Shown piece by piece: positions 1 through 5,825 of a stretch of DNA of 5,825 nt. Both the position numbers and the translations under genes were made by a program. How positions within the stretch are numbered: the stretch's first letter is position 1; each line of letters starts with the position of its first letter. The notes beneath the pieces were generated by a model, which was not told the DNA's origin, ran no database searches, and saw only the letters and a program-made list of their open reading frames with translations. The DNA lies in NCBI GenBank assembly GCA_005786815.1, contig SYDB01000132.1:1-5825 (forward strand), in the 5' to 3' direction. This DNA is from Burkholderiales bacterium (GTDB lineage: Bacteria > Pseudomonadota > Gammaproteobacteria > Burkholderiales > Burkholderiaceae_C).

Positions 1-800
1 ATCGTGGACATGGGCCCGATCATGCCAGTTTGCGCAGTCAAAGCTGCGCCGATGCGTTCAATGGCCAACATGACCATAATGACTGGCGCTACGGTACACA
101 ACAAAGCATTCAGTAGCGCTAACCATAAAACCGGATGCGGTACGTCCATTGCCGACAAAGGACGTAGCACTATAAATTGCACGATGCAACACACACATGC
201 CACGCTGGTGGCCCAACCCACCAAGCGCATAGCCCCAATGCGTTGCACCAACTGCCCACTGAAAACCAAATAGACAGCGTATGTGAGCGCACTTGCAAAG
301 ACCAATGCGCTACCTAGTGCAACATCAGCACCCGTAAAAGAGAGTTCATGTGCGAATACCAACAGCACACCGGCATAGCTCACGGCCATAGCCATCATGC
401 GAATGGGTTGAACAGGTTTTTTATAAATAAACCATCCCAACACAACCACCAGGGTCGGGTTGAGATACAAGATTAACCGCTCCAAACTTGCGGTTATGTG
501 TTGCAAGCCCAAGAAATCCAAATAACTTGACAAGTAGTAGCCCACAAAGCCAAGCGCCACAATTCCCAGTACATCACTGCGCGTTAATGGATTCTCACGC
601 GCCTGCGTTTGCTTCTCGGACCAGATACCAAGCGCAATGAAAAAAGGTAGGGCAAACAACATACGAAACATGATGACCGTGACCGCATCCACCCCATAGC
701 GATAAGAAAGCTTCACGATGATGGCCTTGCCACTGAAAGCAATCGCTCCGGCCGCAGCTAAGAGTAAACCCGATATAGAAGAGCGGTTGGCTAAAGTCAT
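1..800 (-). CDS. DMT-family (EamA) transporter permease, 3' end outside window
   Basis: Reading the minus strand from the ATG at 800-798 gives 266 uninterrupted codons up to the window edge, with no stop. The product is an inner-membrane protein of the drug/metabolite transporter superfamily with two EamA repeats (about residues 10-150 and 158 onward). Hydrophobic helices are visible at about 11-30, 40-58, 76-92, 104-124, 133-150, 158-180, 190-210 and 223-246. The first repeat has the family-type LERLILYLNPTLVVVLGW helix, and the visible end, GALTAQTGMIGPMST-like (252-266), matches the segment just before the last helix. So about 30 residues are missing because of the window edge, not because of damage. 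ATG 800 is the only usable start: there is no ATG, GTG or TTG between it and the in-frame stop at 833-831. No good Shine-Dalgarno precedes it. The substrate is unknown, since DMT permeases export or import many amino acids and metabolites. It is divergent from the DMT gene at 914. Confidence 0.88.
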   Translation of the reverse strand, partial: MTLANRSSISGLLLAAAGAIAFSGKAIIVKLSYRYGVDAVTVIMFRMLFALPFFIALGIWSEKQTQARENPLTRSDVLGIVALGFVGYYLSSYLDFLGLQHITASLERLILYLNPTLVVVLGWFIYKKPVQPIRMMAMAVSYAGVLLVFAHELSFTGADVALGSALVFASALTYAVYLVFSGQLVQRIGAMRLVGWATSVACVCCIVQFIVLRPLSAMDVPHPVLWLALLNALLCTVAPVIMVMLAIERIGAALTAQTGMIGPMST

Positions 801-878
801 CCGAGTGAGTTTATTCTTAGTAGCGCACGCTCAACCGCCTGAAGCCTCGAAATGCGCTGACTTCGGTCATGCAAGCGA

Positions 879-907
879 CTGAAACCGTGTCGCCCAACAC
901 CTAAACT
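879..907 (+). promoter_or_regulatory. Putative promoter of the plus-strand DMT gene (possible leaderless transcript)
   Basis: CTGAAA at 879-884 (4 of 6 match to TTGACA) and TAAACT at 902-907 (4 of 6 match to TATAAT) are separated by exactly 17 bp. The -10-like box ends 6 bp before the ATG at 914, so a start site at the usual distance would fall on or next to the start codon. This fits the lack of any Shine-Dalgarno before that ATG. Both boxes are imperfect and the match could be chance. The rest of the 113-bp divergent intergenic region (801-913) shows no strong promoter for the minus-strand gene and no clear operator. Confidence 0.3.
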
Positions 908-913
908 CTCCCC

Positions 914-1864
914 ATGCGCCTGTCTCTTATCCAACGCTTGCTTTTAGCCAATCGGCAGACACGGCGCAAAGCATCTGGTTTACCAGTCATTTGGAAAGGC
1001 ATGCTGTGGATGGCAGCAGGTGGATTTTTATTCTCCATCCTCAACACCATCGTGCGCGCCATCGCTATGCAGATGGACCCGTTTGAAGTGCAGTTTTTGC
1101 GCTACTTGTTAGGCCTACTCGTGATGTTGCCTTGGGTATTCAAAGCGGGACCTCGCAACTATTGGCCAACAGATGTCAAAGGCCAGTTTTGGCGAGGCGG
1201 GGTTCATACGATTGGGATGGTTCTGTGGTTTATTGCATTGCCCAAAATTCCTTTGGCAGATATGACGGCCATCAGTTTCACCGGGCCAATTTTCATCATG
1301 ATTGGCGCGTCTTGGTTTTTAGGTGAACCGATGCGGCGCGATCGCTGGATAGCAGCGTTGATCGGTTTTGCCGGAGTCGTCGTCGTCGTCGCTCCGAAGA
1401 TGTCTGGCTCTGGCGGCGGCTACCACTTGGTGATGTTGGCGTCTGCACCGCTTTTTGCTGCATCTTTCTTGATCACCAAAGCATTGACCCGTTATGAGAA
1501 AGCAACCGTTATTGTGTTTTGGCAAGCCTTGACGGTATCGCTCTTCAGTTTGCCCTTGGCTTTGCTGAATTGGCAAGAACCCAATCTCTTGCAGTGGATT
1601 GGTTTTTTGATTGCTGGCATTTTGGGAAGCGTTGGCCATTATTGTTGGACGCGCGCGTTTCATGTAGCTGATATTTCGTCCACGCAGTCTTTGCGCTTTT
1701 TAGATTTGGTGTGGGCCTCTGCACTGGGTTGGTTGATTTTTTCAGACATCCCTAGCCAATCAACTTGGATTGGTGCAGCTGTGATTTTGGCGGCAACGAT
1801 TTGGATTGCGCGGCGCGAAGGCCAACGACCGGTGAAAGCGCCTATAGACGAACCGGTTCACTGA
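914..1864 (+). CDS. DMT-family (EamA) transporter permease, complete
   Basis: The product is a 316-residue inner-membrane permease of the drug/metabolite transporter superfamily, a normal full length for a ten-helix, two-repeat EamA protein. Hydrophobic segments occur at about 31-50, 58-76, 94-112, 116-135, 143-160, 170-190, 197-218, 225-245, 255-277 and 283-299. The first repeat ends with the familiar LGEPMRRDRW element (136-145) after helix four, and a short glycine-rich linker (GSGGG, 165-169) joins the repeats. The N-terminus is basic (RQTRRK), as expected for a cytosolic end. An in-frame TAA at 902-904 makes ATG 914 the longest possible start. It has no Shine-Dalgarno, so starts at codon 30 (1001) or 33 (1010, with AAAGG about 10 bp upstream) cannot be excluded, although the first helix begins only at about residue 31. 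Five consecutive GTC codons encode V155-V159. The substrate cannot be assigned. Its 3' end overlaps the convergent GGT gene by 7 bp. Confidence 0.92.
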   Translation: MRLSLIQRLLLANRQTRRKASGLPVIWKGMLWMAAGGFLFSILNTIVRAIAMQMDPFEVQFLRYLLGLLVMLPWVFKAGPRNYWPTDVKGQFWRGGVHTIGMVLWFIALPKIPLADMTAISFTGPIFIMIGASWFLGEPMRRDRWIAALIGFAGVVVVVAPKMSGSGGGYHLVMLASAPLFAASFLITKALTRYEKATVIVFWQALTVSLFSLPLALLNWQEPNLLQWIGFLIAGILGSVGHYCWTRAFHVADISSTQSLRFLDLVWASALGWLIFSDIPSQSTWIGAAVILAATIWIARREGQRPVKAPIDEPVH

Positions 1865-3729
1865 CCGAGCACGGTACCTTCTCGCCTAGGGTCGGTTCCG
1901 CTGATCCATTTTTTTGGGGCTTCCAGATTGGGTAATTTGACGATAGCTTGAATTCCACTCGTCAAGGCCAGTTCACGTACTTGCCCACCGCGGGCGCGCA
2001 AAGACTGCAAGGTGTCCGCAGAAAAACGCTTTTCTTCAACAACCATGGGGTCGCCCAATGCGCCAAAGTTGGGCAAGTCAATCGCTTGTTGCGGTGTCAT
2101 GCCCCAATCTAAAACACCCAACAAAGTTTTGGTGGTGAAGTGAATGATCATCTCGCCACCCGGACTTCCTGTACTCATCAGCAACGCGCCCGTGTTCTTA
2201 TCAAAAACCAAAGTAGGTGACATAGACGACCGTGGTCGCTTATTGCCTTGGACACGGTTAGCAATAAGACGCCCTTGCAGGTCTCGCGGCATAAAACTAA
2301 AGTCAGTCAGTTGGTTGTTTAGCAAGAAGCCTCGCACCATTTGACGTGCACCGAAAGCATTTTCAATGGTTGTCGTCATTGCCAGAGAATTGCCATAGGC
2401 ATCGACAATGCTGATGTGCGAAGTACCAAATTCCGCTTGATCAGGCATTGGTGCATAAGCACTTTTTTGCGCACCTAGAGGAATACCTGCAGGCGCTTGT
2501 TTCAAACTAGTGGGGCCCATCAATTGGGCGCGCACTTTGAGATATGCAGGATCTAACAAACTGCGCCAGTCTCCTGCTGGTGCTTTCACAAAGTCAGGGT
2601 CTGCCACATATTGCGCACGGTCTGCAAATGCCAGGCGCGAAGCTTGGGCATAGTCGTGTAACCAATCTGCATCCAATGCACCTTGTACGGGCGCTTTGAA
2701 TAGTGTGGGCGCATATTGCAACAGCCCCAAGATTTGTCCAATCGCAATCGCACCAGAACTCGGTGGTGGGAATCCACAAATCTCAAACACTTTTGTACGC
2801 ACTGCATGATCAAAACACAAAACTTTGCGTTCTTTGGCTTGGTATTGCACCAAATCGTGCGTGCTTAAACGGCCTGGATTTTTTGGATGCTGTTGCACTT
2901 TATCGACTATCGCTTGCGCGACATCGCCTTTGTAAAAAGCGTCCACGCCCTCTTTGGCAATAAGCAGCAATACGTCAGCCAACTCTGAATTGCGCAAGAT
3001 GTAACCTATTGGATATGGCGCACCATCCGCTTGGAAAAAATAGGTATACGCACTTGGGTCTAGTTTGAGATACGCATCCGCAAGCAGCGAAGCATGCAAA
3101 CGTGGGCTGATAGCAAAACCATTTTTTGCTAACTTAATTGCAGGCTCGAACAATCGAGGCCAAGGTAATTTGCCGTGTTGCTGATGCGCCATCGCTAGCA
3201 TCTTCAAAACGCCAGGTGTTCCTACAGAGCGGCCACCCACCACAGCTTCAAAAAAAGGTAAGGGCTGTCCTTGCGCATTTAACAATAAAGACTCGTCTGC
3301 AAGAGCAGGTGCTGTCTCACGGCCATCAAAAGCTTGCATGCGACGCGTGGGTCCAGCGCCTTGGCTATGTAACAAAAAAGCACCGCCACCCATGCCACTG
3401 GACTGAGGCTCCACCAAGCCCAAAACCATTTGCACAGCAATTGCCGCGTCTACCGCAGATCCACCTGCTTGCAATATGTCAAGCCCGGCTTGGGAAGCCA
3501 ATGGATTGGCGCTTGCAACCGCAGTTCTCTGGGTGATTACATCTGTATTGCGTTTTATTGAACTCGCAATTTCTGGCTGCAATGGTGAGGTTGCTGCAAC
3601 GGCACTCTTTGCATCCATTGCAGATTTATACGCAGTGTTTTCAGTGGATTGCCAATTTACACAACCAGCTATTGAACCAAGCAGCAAAATGGCTTGGGGC
3701 ATTACAAATTTACGTAAGTGGTTACTCAT
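1858..3729 (-). CDS. ggt: Gamma-glutamyltransferase (glutathione hydrolase), predicted lipoprotein
   Basis: This enzyme cleaves the gamma-glutamyl bond of glutathione and related compounds, releasing glutamate (and Cys-Gly from glutathione) or transferring the gamma-glutamyl group to another amine. The precursor is 623 aa. Residues 1-22 form a signal peptide with basic N-region (R6, K7), hydrophobic core and lipobox IAGC, giving lipidated Cys23. Val24 at +2 argues for release to the outer membrane. All classical elements are present: R137 in FDGRETAP (E. coli Arg114), autoprocessing and nucleophile Thr436 in FGTSHIS, D476 in NNQLTDFS (E. coli Asp433), S501-S502 in KRPRSSMSP, and the oxyanion GSPGG at 521-525. 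Glu456 sits where E. coli has Asn411, as in other bacterial GGTs. Cleavage before Thr436 gives a 188-residue small subunit. The lid segment (about 479-496) is present but slightly shorter than in E. coli and has no Tyr. The end, TDPRREG, is family-typical. ATG 3729 is preceded by a weak GAAG; the gene starts 42 bp after the upstream GGT-like gene, so co-transcription is likely. Confidence 0.95.
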   Translation of the reverse strand: MSNHLRKFVMPQAILLLGSIAGCVNWQSTENTAYKSAMDAKSAVAATSPLQPEIASSIKRNTDVITQRTAVASANPLASQAGLDILQAGGSAVDAAIAVQMVLGLVEPQSSGMGGGAFLLHSQGAGPTRRMQAFDGRETAPALADESLLLNAQGQPLPFFEAVVGGRSVGTPGVLKMLAMAHQQHGKLPWPRLFEPAIKLAKNGFAISPRLHASLLADAYLKLDPSAYTYFFQADGAPYPIGYILRNSELADVLLLIAKEGVDAFYKGDVAQAIVDKVQQHPKNPGRLSTHDLVQYQAKERKVLCFDHAVRTKVFEICGFPPPSSGAIAIGQILGLLQYAPTLFKAPVQGALDADWLHDYAQASRLAFADRAQYVADPDFVKAPAGDWRSLLDPAYLKVRAQLMGPTSLKQAPAGIPLGAQKSAYAPMPDQAEFGTSHISIVDAYGNSLAMTTTIENAFGARQMVRGFLLNNQLTDFSFMPRDLQGRLIANRVQGNKRPRSSMSPTLVFDKNTGALLMSTGSPGGEMIIHFTTKTLLGVLDWGMTPQQAIDLPNFGALGDPMVVEEKRFSADTLQSLRARGGQVRELALTSGIQAIVKLPNLEAPKKWISGTDPRREGTVLGQ

Positions 3730-3771
3730 ATTCGCTTCATTACCCCTTGCCGGTCCAGTCTCGACCCGTGC

Positions 3772-5394
3772 TTAGAACCCTGCAGCCAATCCGTCACGAC
3801 GGGAATCGCTTGCGACGATATAACCTTCCACTTTCGGGTCACCAGCACGCCAAATAAACTGGCCTGAACCAAAGTCTTGGTAACTGTCGTTGATCACTTC
3901 CATACGATGGCCTAGCGCTTGCAGGCCTGCAACAGTATTGGAATCTAAGGTCGACTCCACGTTGATCTCAAACCCTTGGTTGTAACGCCAACGCGGCGCA
4001 TCGCATGCGGCTTGTGGGTTTTGTCCGTAGTCCAACATACGCACCAAGGTTTGCATATGGCCTTGCGGCTGCATATTGGCACCCATCACGCCATAACTCA
4101 TAACGGGTTGTCCGTCTTTGGTGAGGAAGGCGGGAATGATGGTGTGGAAAGGCCGTTTGCCTGGCGCCACTAAATTGGCAGTGTTATGCCCATGCGCGCT
4201 GACGTTGAACGCATGGCCACGGTTTTGCAAGCTGACGCCAAAAGTAGGCTCTACACATCCAGAGCCAAAGCCCATGTAATTGCTTTGGATAAAGCTGACC
4301 ATCATGCCGTTTTCATCTGCAGCACTCAAATAAATCGTGCCGCCTTTGACGGGGTTGCCAGCACCAAAGTCTTGTGCTTTTTTCATATTGATCAGCTGGG
4401 CGCGGCTTTTTAGATACGCGGGATCCAACATTTGGGCAGATGTCACTTCCATGGCAGAGTCTTCCGCCACATAACGATAGACATCAGCAAACGCAAGTTT
4501 CATAGCCTCAATTTGCAAATGCTGCGAGTCAACGCCGTCGACTTTCAATGCGGCCAAATCGAAATTTTCCAAAATACCCAATGCGATCAAGGCTGCAATG
4601 CCTTGGCCATTTGGTGGTATCTCGTGGAGTGTGTAACCGCGGTAGTTTTGGGCAATGGGTGTGACCCATTCGGCTTTGTAATTCTCGAAGTCTTTGGCAG
4701 TATGGCTGCCGCCATGCGCTTTAGAAAACTTTTCAATCGCTTGCGCAATTTCACCGCCATAAAACGCTTGACCTTTGCTTTTAGCAATCGCGCGTAATCC
4801 TTTGGCAGCCGATGTGAACTTAAAGAGCTCACCAACGTTTGGCGCACGACCCCAAGGCAAAAAGCCTTCTTTAAAACCAGGTATACCTTGTAACTCGGGT
4901 GTTGCAGCTGCCCATTTTTGTTGCACCACAACAGGCAACAAATAGCCGCGCTCTGCAATTTCAATAGCGGGTTGCAACACATCTTCACAAGGTAGCTTGC
5001 CAAAACGCTCGTGCATGGCCACCCAAGATGCCACTGCACCCGGAACAGTGATGGAGTCCATGCCACGCTTCGGTGGTGTCAAGGTGTCTTTGCCGTATTT
5101 ATTTTGAAAATAAGCAGGCGTCCACGCTTGAGGCGCTCGACCAGAAGCGTTCAAACCATGCAATGCTTTGCCATCCCAAATCAAACCAAAGGCGTCAGAA
5201 CCCAAGCCATTGCTGACAGGCTCCACCACGGTCATCATGGCGGCCGCTGCAATGGCAGCGTCTACGGCATTACCGCCTTGCCACAGCATACGCAATCCAG
5301 CTTGCGAACCTAACGGGTGCGAAGTAGACACTACATTGCGTGCGAAAACAGGTAAACGGGTGGAGGTATAGGGGTTGTTGTAATCAAACTGCAT
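3772..5394 (-). CDS. Gamma-glutamyltransferase-family protein, cytosolic YwrD-like subfamily
   Basis: This is an Ntn-hydrolase of the GGT family, 540 aa, without signal peptide, so probably cytosolic. It belongs to the subfamily with QSNYMGFGSG (370-379) and MQPQGH (441-446), often annotated YwrD-like or acylase-like; its true substrate is unclear. The N-terminal fold signature PLGSQAGLRMLWQGGNAVDAA matches the GGT large subunit, and R86 (NASGRAP) aligns with the substrate-binding Arg. The predicted nucleophile is Thr353 in GGTIYLS. The classical Thr-x-His is Thr-x-Tyr here, the Ser-Ser pair after KRP is His417-Thr418, and the oxyanion Gly-Gly appears as Gly438-Ala439. Cleavage before Thr353 leaves a 188-residue small subunit. 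Start: an in-frame GTG exists at 5406, but ATG 5394 has GGAA six bases upstream, and family members begin close to this MQFDYNNPY. The gene lies 60 bp downstream of the tctA-like gene, beyond a terminator, and 42 bp upstream of the classical ggt. It is not a sequence duplicate of that gene. Confidence 0.9.
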   Translation of the reverse strand: MQFDYNNPYTSTRLPVFARNVVSTSHPLGSQAGLRMLWQGGNAVDAAIAAAAMMTVVEPVSNGLGSDAFGLIWDGKALHGLNASGRAPQAWTPAYFQNKYGKDTLTPPKRGMDSITVPGAVASWVAMHERFGKLPCEDVLQPAIEIAERGYLLPVVVQQKWAAATPELQGIPGFKEGFLPWGRAPNVGELFKFTSAAKGLRAIAKSKGQAFYGGEIAQAIEKFSKAHGGSHTAKDFENYKAEWVTPIAQNYRGYTLHEIPPNGQGIAALIALGILENFDLAALKVDGVDSQHLQIEAMKLAFADVYRYVAEDSAMEVTSAQMLDPAYLKSRAQLINMKKAQDFGAGNPVKGGTIYLSAADENGMMVSFIQSNYMGFGSGCVEPTFGVSLQNRGHAFNVSAHGHNTANLVAPGKRPFHTIIPAFLTKDGQPVMSYGVMGANMQPQGHMQTLVRMLDYGQNPQAACDAPRWRYNQGFEINVESTLDSNTVAGLQALGHRMEVINDSYQDFGSGQFIWRAGDPKVEGYIVASDSRRDGLAAGF

Positions 5395-5400
5395 GATTTT

Positions 5401-5404
5401 TTCC
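5401..5404 (-). promoter_or_regulatory. Ribosome-binding site deciding the start of the GGT-family gene
   Basis: On the minus strand GGAA, followed by further A residues, lies six bases before the ATG at 5394. It overlaps the alternative in-frame GTG (5406-5404), which has no Shine-Dalgarno of its own; what lies upstream of it is the T-rich tail of the terminator. This supports ATG 5394 as the real start. Confidence 0.55.
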
Positions 5405-5406
5405 AC

Positions 5407-5434
5407 AAAAGAAACGGCACCCGAAGGTGCCGTT
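5407..5434 (-). terminator. Intrinsic terminator after the tctA-like gene
   Basis: On the minus strand the arm AACGGCACC (5434-5426) pairs perfectly over 9 bp with GGTGCCGTT (5421-5413). The loop TTCG is closed by C-G, which is the very stable cUUCGg tetraloop. TCTTTT follows (5412-5407), so with the end of the stem the tail is TTTCTTTT. On the plus strand the hairpin is followed by a mixed sequence, so it is a terminator for minus-strand transcription only. It lies 20 bp past the stop codon of the tctA-like gene and ends about 12 bp before the start codon of the GGT-family gene. Confidence 0.85.
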
Positions 5435-5435
5435 A

Positions 5436-5450
5436 TGTTTCAATGAAACA
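5436..5450. repeat. Short inverted repeat between tctA stop and terminator
   Basis: TGTTTC (5436-5441) and GAAACA (5445-5450) are perfect 6-bp inverted repeats around a 3-base centre. In minus-strand RNA this could form a small AU-rich hairpin just upstream of the terminator, or it could be a protein-binding palindrome. GAAAC from one arm could instead pair with GTTTC at the base of the terminator (5415-5411). Function is not known; chance is possible. Confidence 0.4.
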
Positions 5451-5454
5451 AAGC

Positions 5455-5825
5455 TTAATCTTCGACAAACGCCTCGGCGCGTTTGTTTCGAATAGATGGT
5501 AGCAACACTATAACGAGCAGGACCAGTGCGGCCCCCAACAAACTAGCAGACAAGGGTCGGGTCGCAAACACAAACCAGTCACCACGAGAGAGCAATAGCG
5601 CACGCCGCAAGTTCTCTTCCATCATAGGGCCCAAAATAAAACCCAGCAGCAACGGGGCTGGTTCTACCCCAAGTTTCAGAAATACATAACCAACCAAACC
5701 GAAGGCGGCGACCATCCAAATATCAAACGTATTGTTGTTAGTGGAGTAAACACCAATGGCACAAAATAATACGATGGCTGGGAATAAAAAGCGATAGGGG
5801 ACCGTCAAGAGTTTGATCCACATCC
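5455..5825 (-). CDS. Tripartite tricarboxylate transporter permease TctA, C-terminal part
   Basis: The visible 123 codons are the end of the large permease subunit of a TTT (TctABC-type) secondary transporter, which takes up carboxylates delivered by a periplasmic TctC/Bug binding protein. The key signature is LGVEPAPLLLGFILGPMMEENLRRALLLSRGDW, given here as two blocks: PAPLLLGFILGPMMEE at about residues 55-70 of the visible part and NLRRALLLSRGDW directly after. Before it lies a family-typical PYRFLFPAIVLFCAIGVYS helix, and after it TRPLSASLLGA and one last helix (about 92-110). TctA proteins are about 500 aa, so some three quarters lie beyond the right edge. The Met at 5823-5821 is almost certainly internal. 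The gene ends in TAA, 60 bp before the GGT-family start, and a strong terminator follows. TctA is usually the last gene of a tctCBA-type operon, which fits. The substrate cannot be inferred without the binding protein. Confidence 0.9.
   Translation of the reverse strand, partial: MWIKLLTVPYRFLFPAIVLFCAIGVYSTNNNTFDIWMVAAFGLVGYVFLKLGVEPAPLLLGFILGPMMEENLRRALLLSRGDWFVFATRPLSASLLGAALVLLVIVLLPSIRNKRAEAFVED

Noticed and set aside
4..273. Plus-strand open frame of 89 codons at the left edge
   Set aside because: It lies wholly antisense to the EamA permease on the minus strand, has a low-complexity Met/Thr/Lys-rich translation and no ribosome-binding site.
1850..1859. Perfect palindrome GAACCGGTTC at the convergent gene ends
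   Set aside because: It is only 10 bp, lies inside the DMT coding sequence, has no room for a loop beyond the central CCGG and no U-tract, so it is not a terminator.
1864..1875. ACCG-AGCA-CGGT small hairpin after the DMT stop
   Set aside because: A 4-bp stem without a following T-run is too weak to call a terminator.
3138..3536. Plus-strand open frame of 132 codons
   Set aside because: It is antisense to the well-supported ggt coding sequence; the translation shows no recognisable domain and is a shadow of that gene.
3730..3771. 42-bp gap between the two GGT genes as a site for a promoter or terminator
   Set aside because: No hairpin with U-tract and no convincing -35/-10 pair is visible; simple co-transcription explains it.
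4432..4797. Plus-strand open frame of 121 codons
   Set aside because: It is antisense to the GGT-family gene, with no family resemblance and no start signals.
4587..5066. Minus-strand open frame of 159 codons in another frame of the GGT-family gene
   Set aside because: The main frame is continuous and matches the family along its whole length, so this is an overlapping shadow and not a frameshifted gene piece.
5404..5406. GTG as the start of the GGT-family gene
   Set aside because: It sits in the terminator U-tract without a Shine-Dalgarno, while the ATG at 5394 has GGAA at proper spacing and matches where family members begin.

Overview
The window looks like an ordinary stretch of a betaproteobacterial chromosome, most likely Burkholderiales (a Comamonadaceae-like lineage). 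This is an inference. It rests on the roughly balanced base composition, the protein style, and a TctA-type tricarboxylate carrier, a family that is abundant in that order. There are five protein-coding genes, and both end genes are cut by the window edges. I see no tRNA, rRNA, CRISPR array, insertion sequence, integrase or phage gene.

Left part (1-1864): two drug/metabolite-transporter (DMT, EamA-type) permeases point away from each other across a 113-bp intergenic region. The left one (1-800, minus) runs off the window and lacks its last roughly 30 residues. It begins before the first plus-strand gene and is easy to miss, because its stop codon lies outside the window. The right one (914-1864, plus) is complete. 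It has no visible Shine-Dalgarno, but a promoter-like pair sits where a leaderless message would be expected.

Centre and right (1858-5825): three genes all read on the minus strand. From upstream to downstream they are the 3' end of a tctA-like permease, a leaderless-peptide gamma-glutamyltransferase-like protein (540 aa), and a canonical gamma-glutamyltransferase with a lipoprotein signal (623 aa). The two GGT-type enzymes come from different subfamilies. The downstream one keeps every classical GGT active-site element and is predicted to be exported and lipid-anchored. The upstream one lacks a signal peptide and has a remodelled pocket: Thr-x-Tyr instead of Thr-x-His, and His-Thr in place of the Ser-Ser pair. 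Both are predicted to cleave themselves into a large subunit and a small subunit, and the predicted small subunit is 188 residues in each. A strong UUCG-loop intrinsic terminator separates tctA from the GGT pair, and its U-tract runs almost directly into the ribosome-binding site of the first GGT gene. The last GGT gene ends tail-to-tail with the DMT gene, overlapping it by 7 bp.

Functional reading: the exported GGT would hydrolyse glutathione and other gamma-glutamyl compounds outside the cytoplasm, and the cytosolic homologue would act on an unknown gamma-glutamyl or acyl-amide substrate inside. Whether the neighbouring permeases move related compounds cannot be told from the sequence. I did not find evidence for a new kind of system here; the findings are modest.
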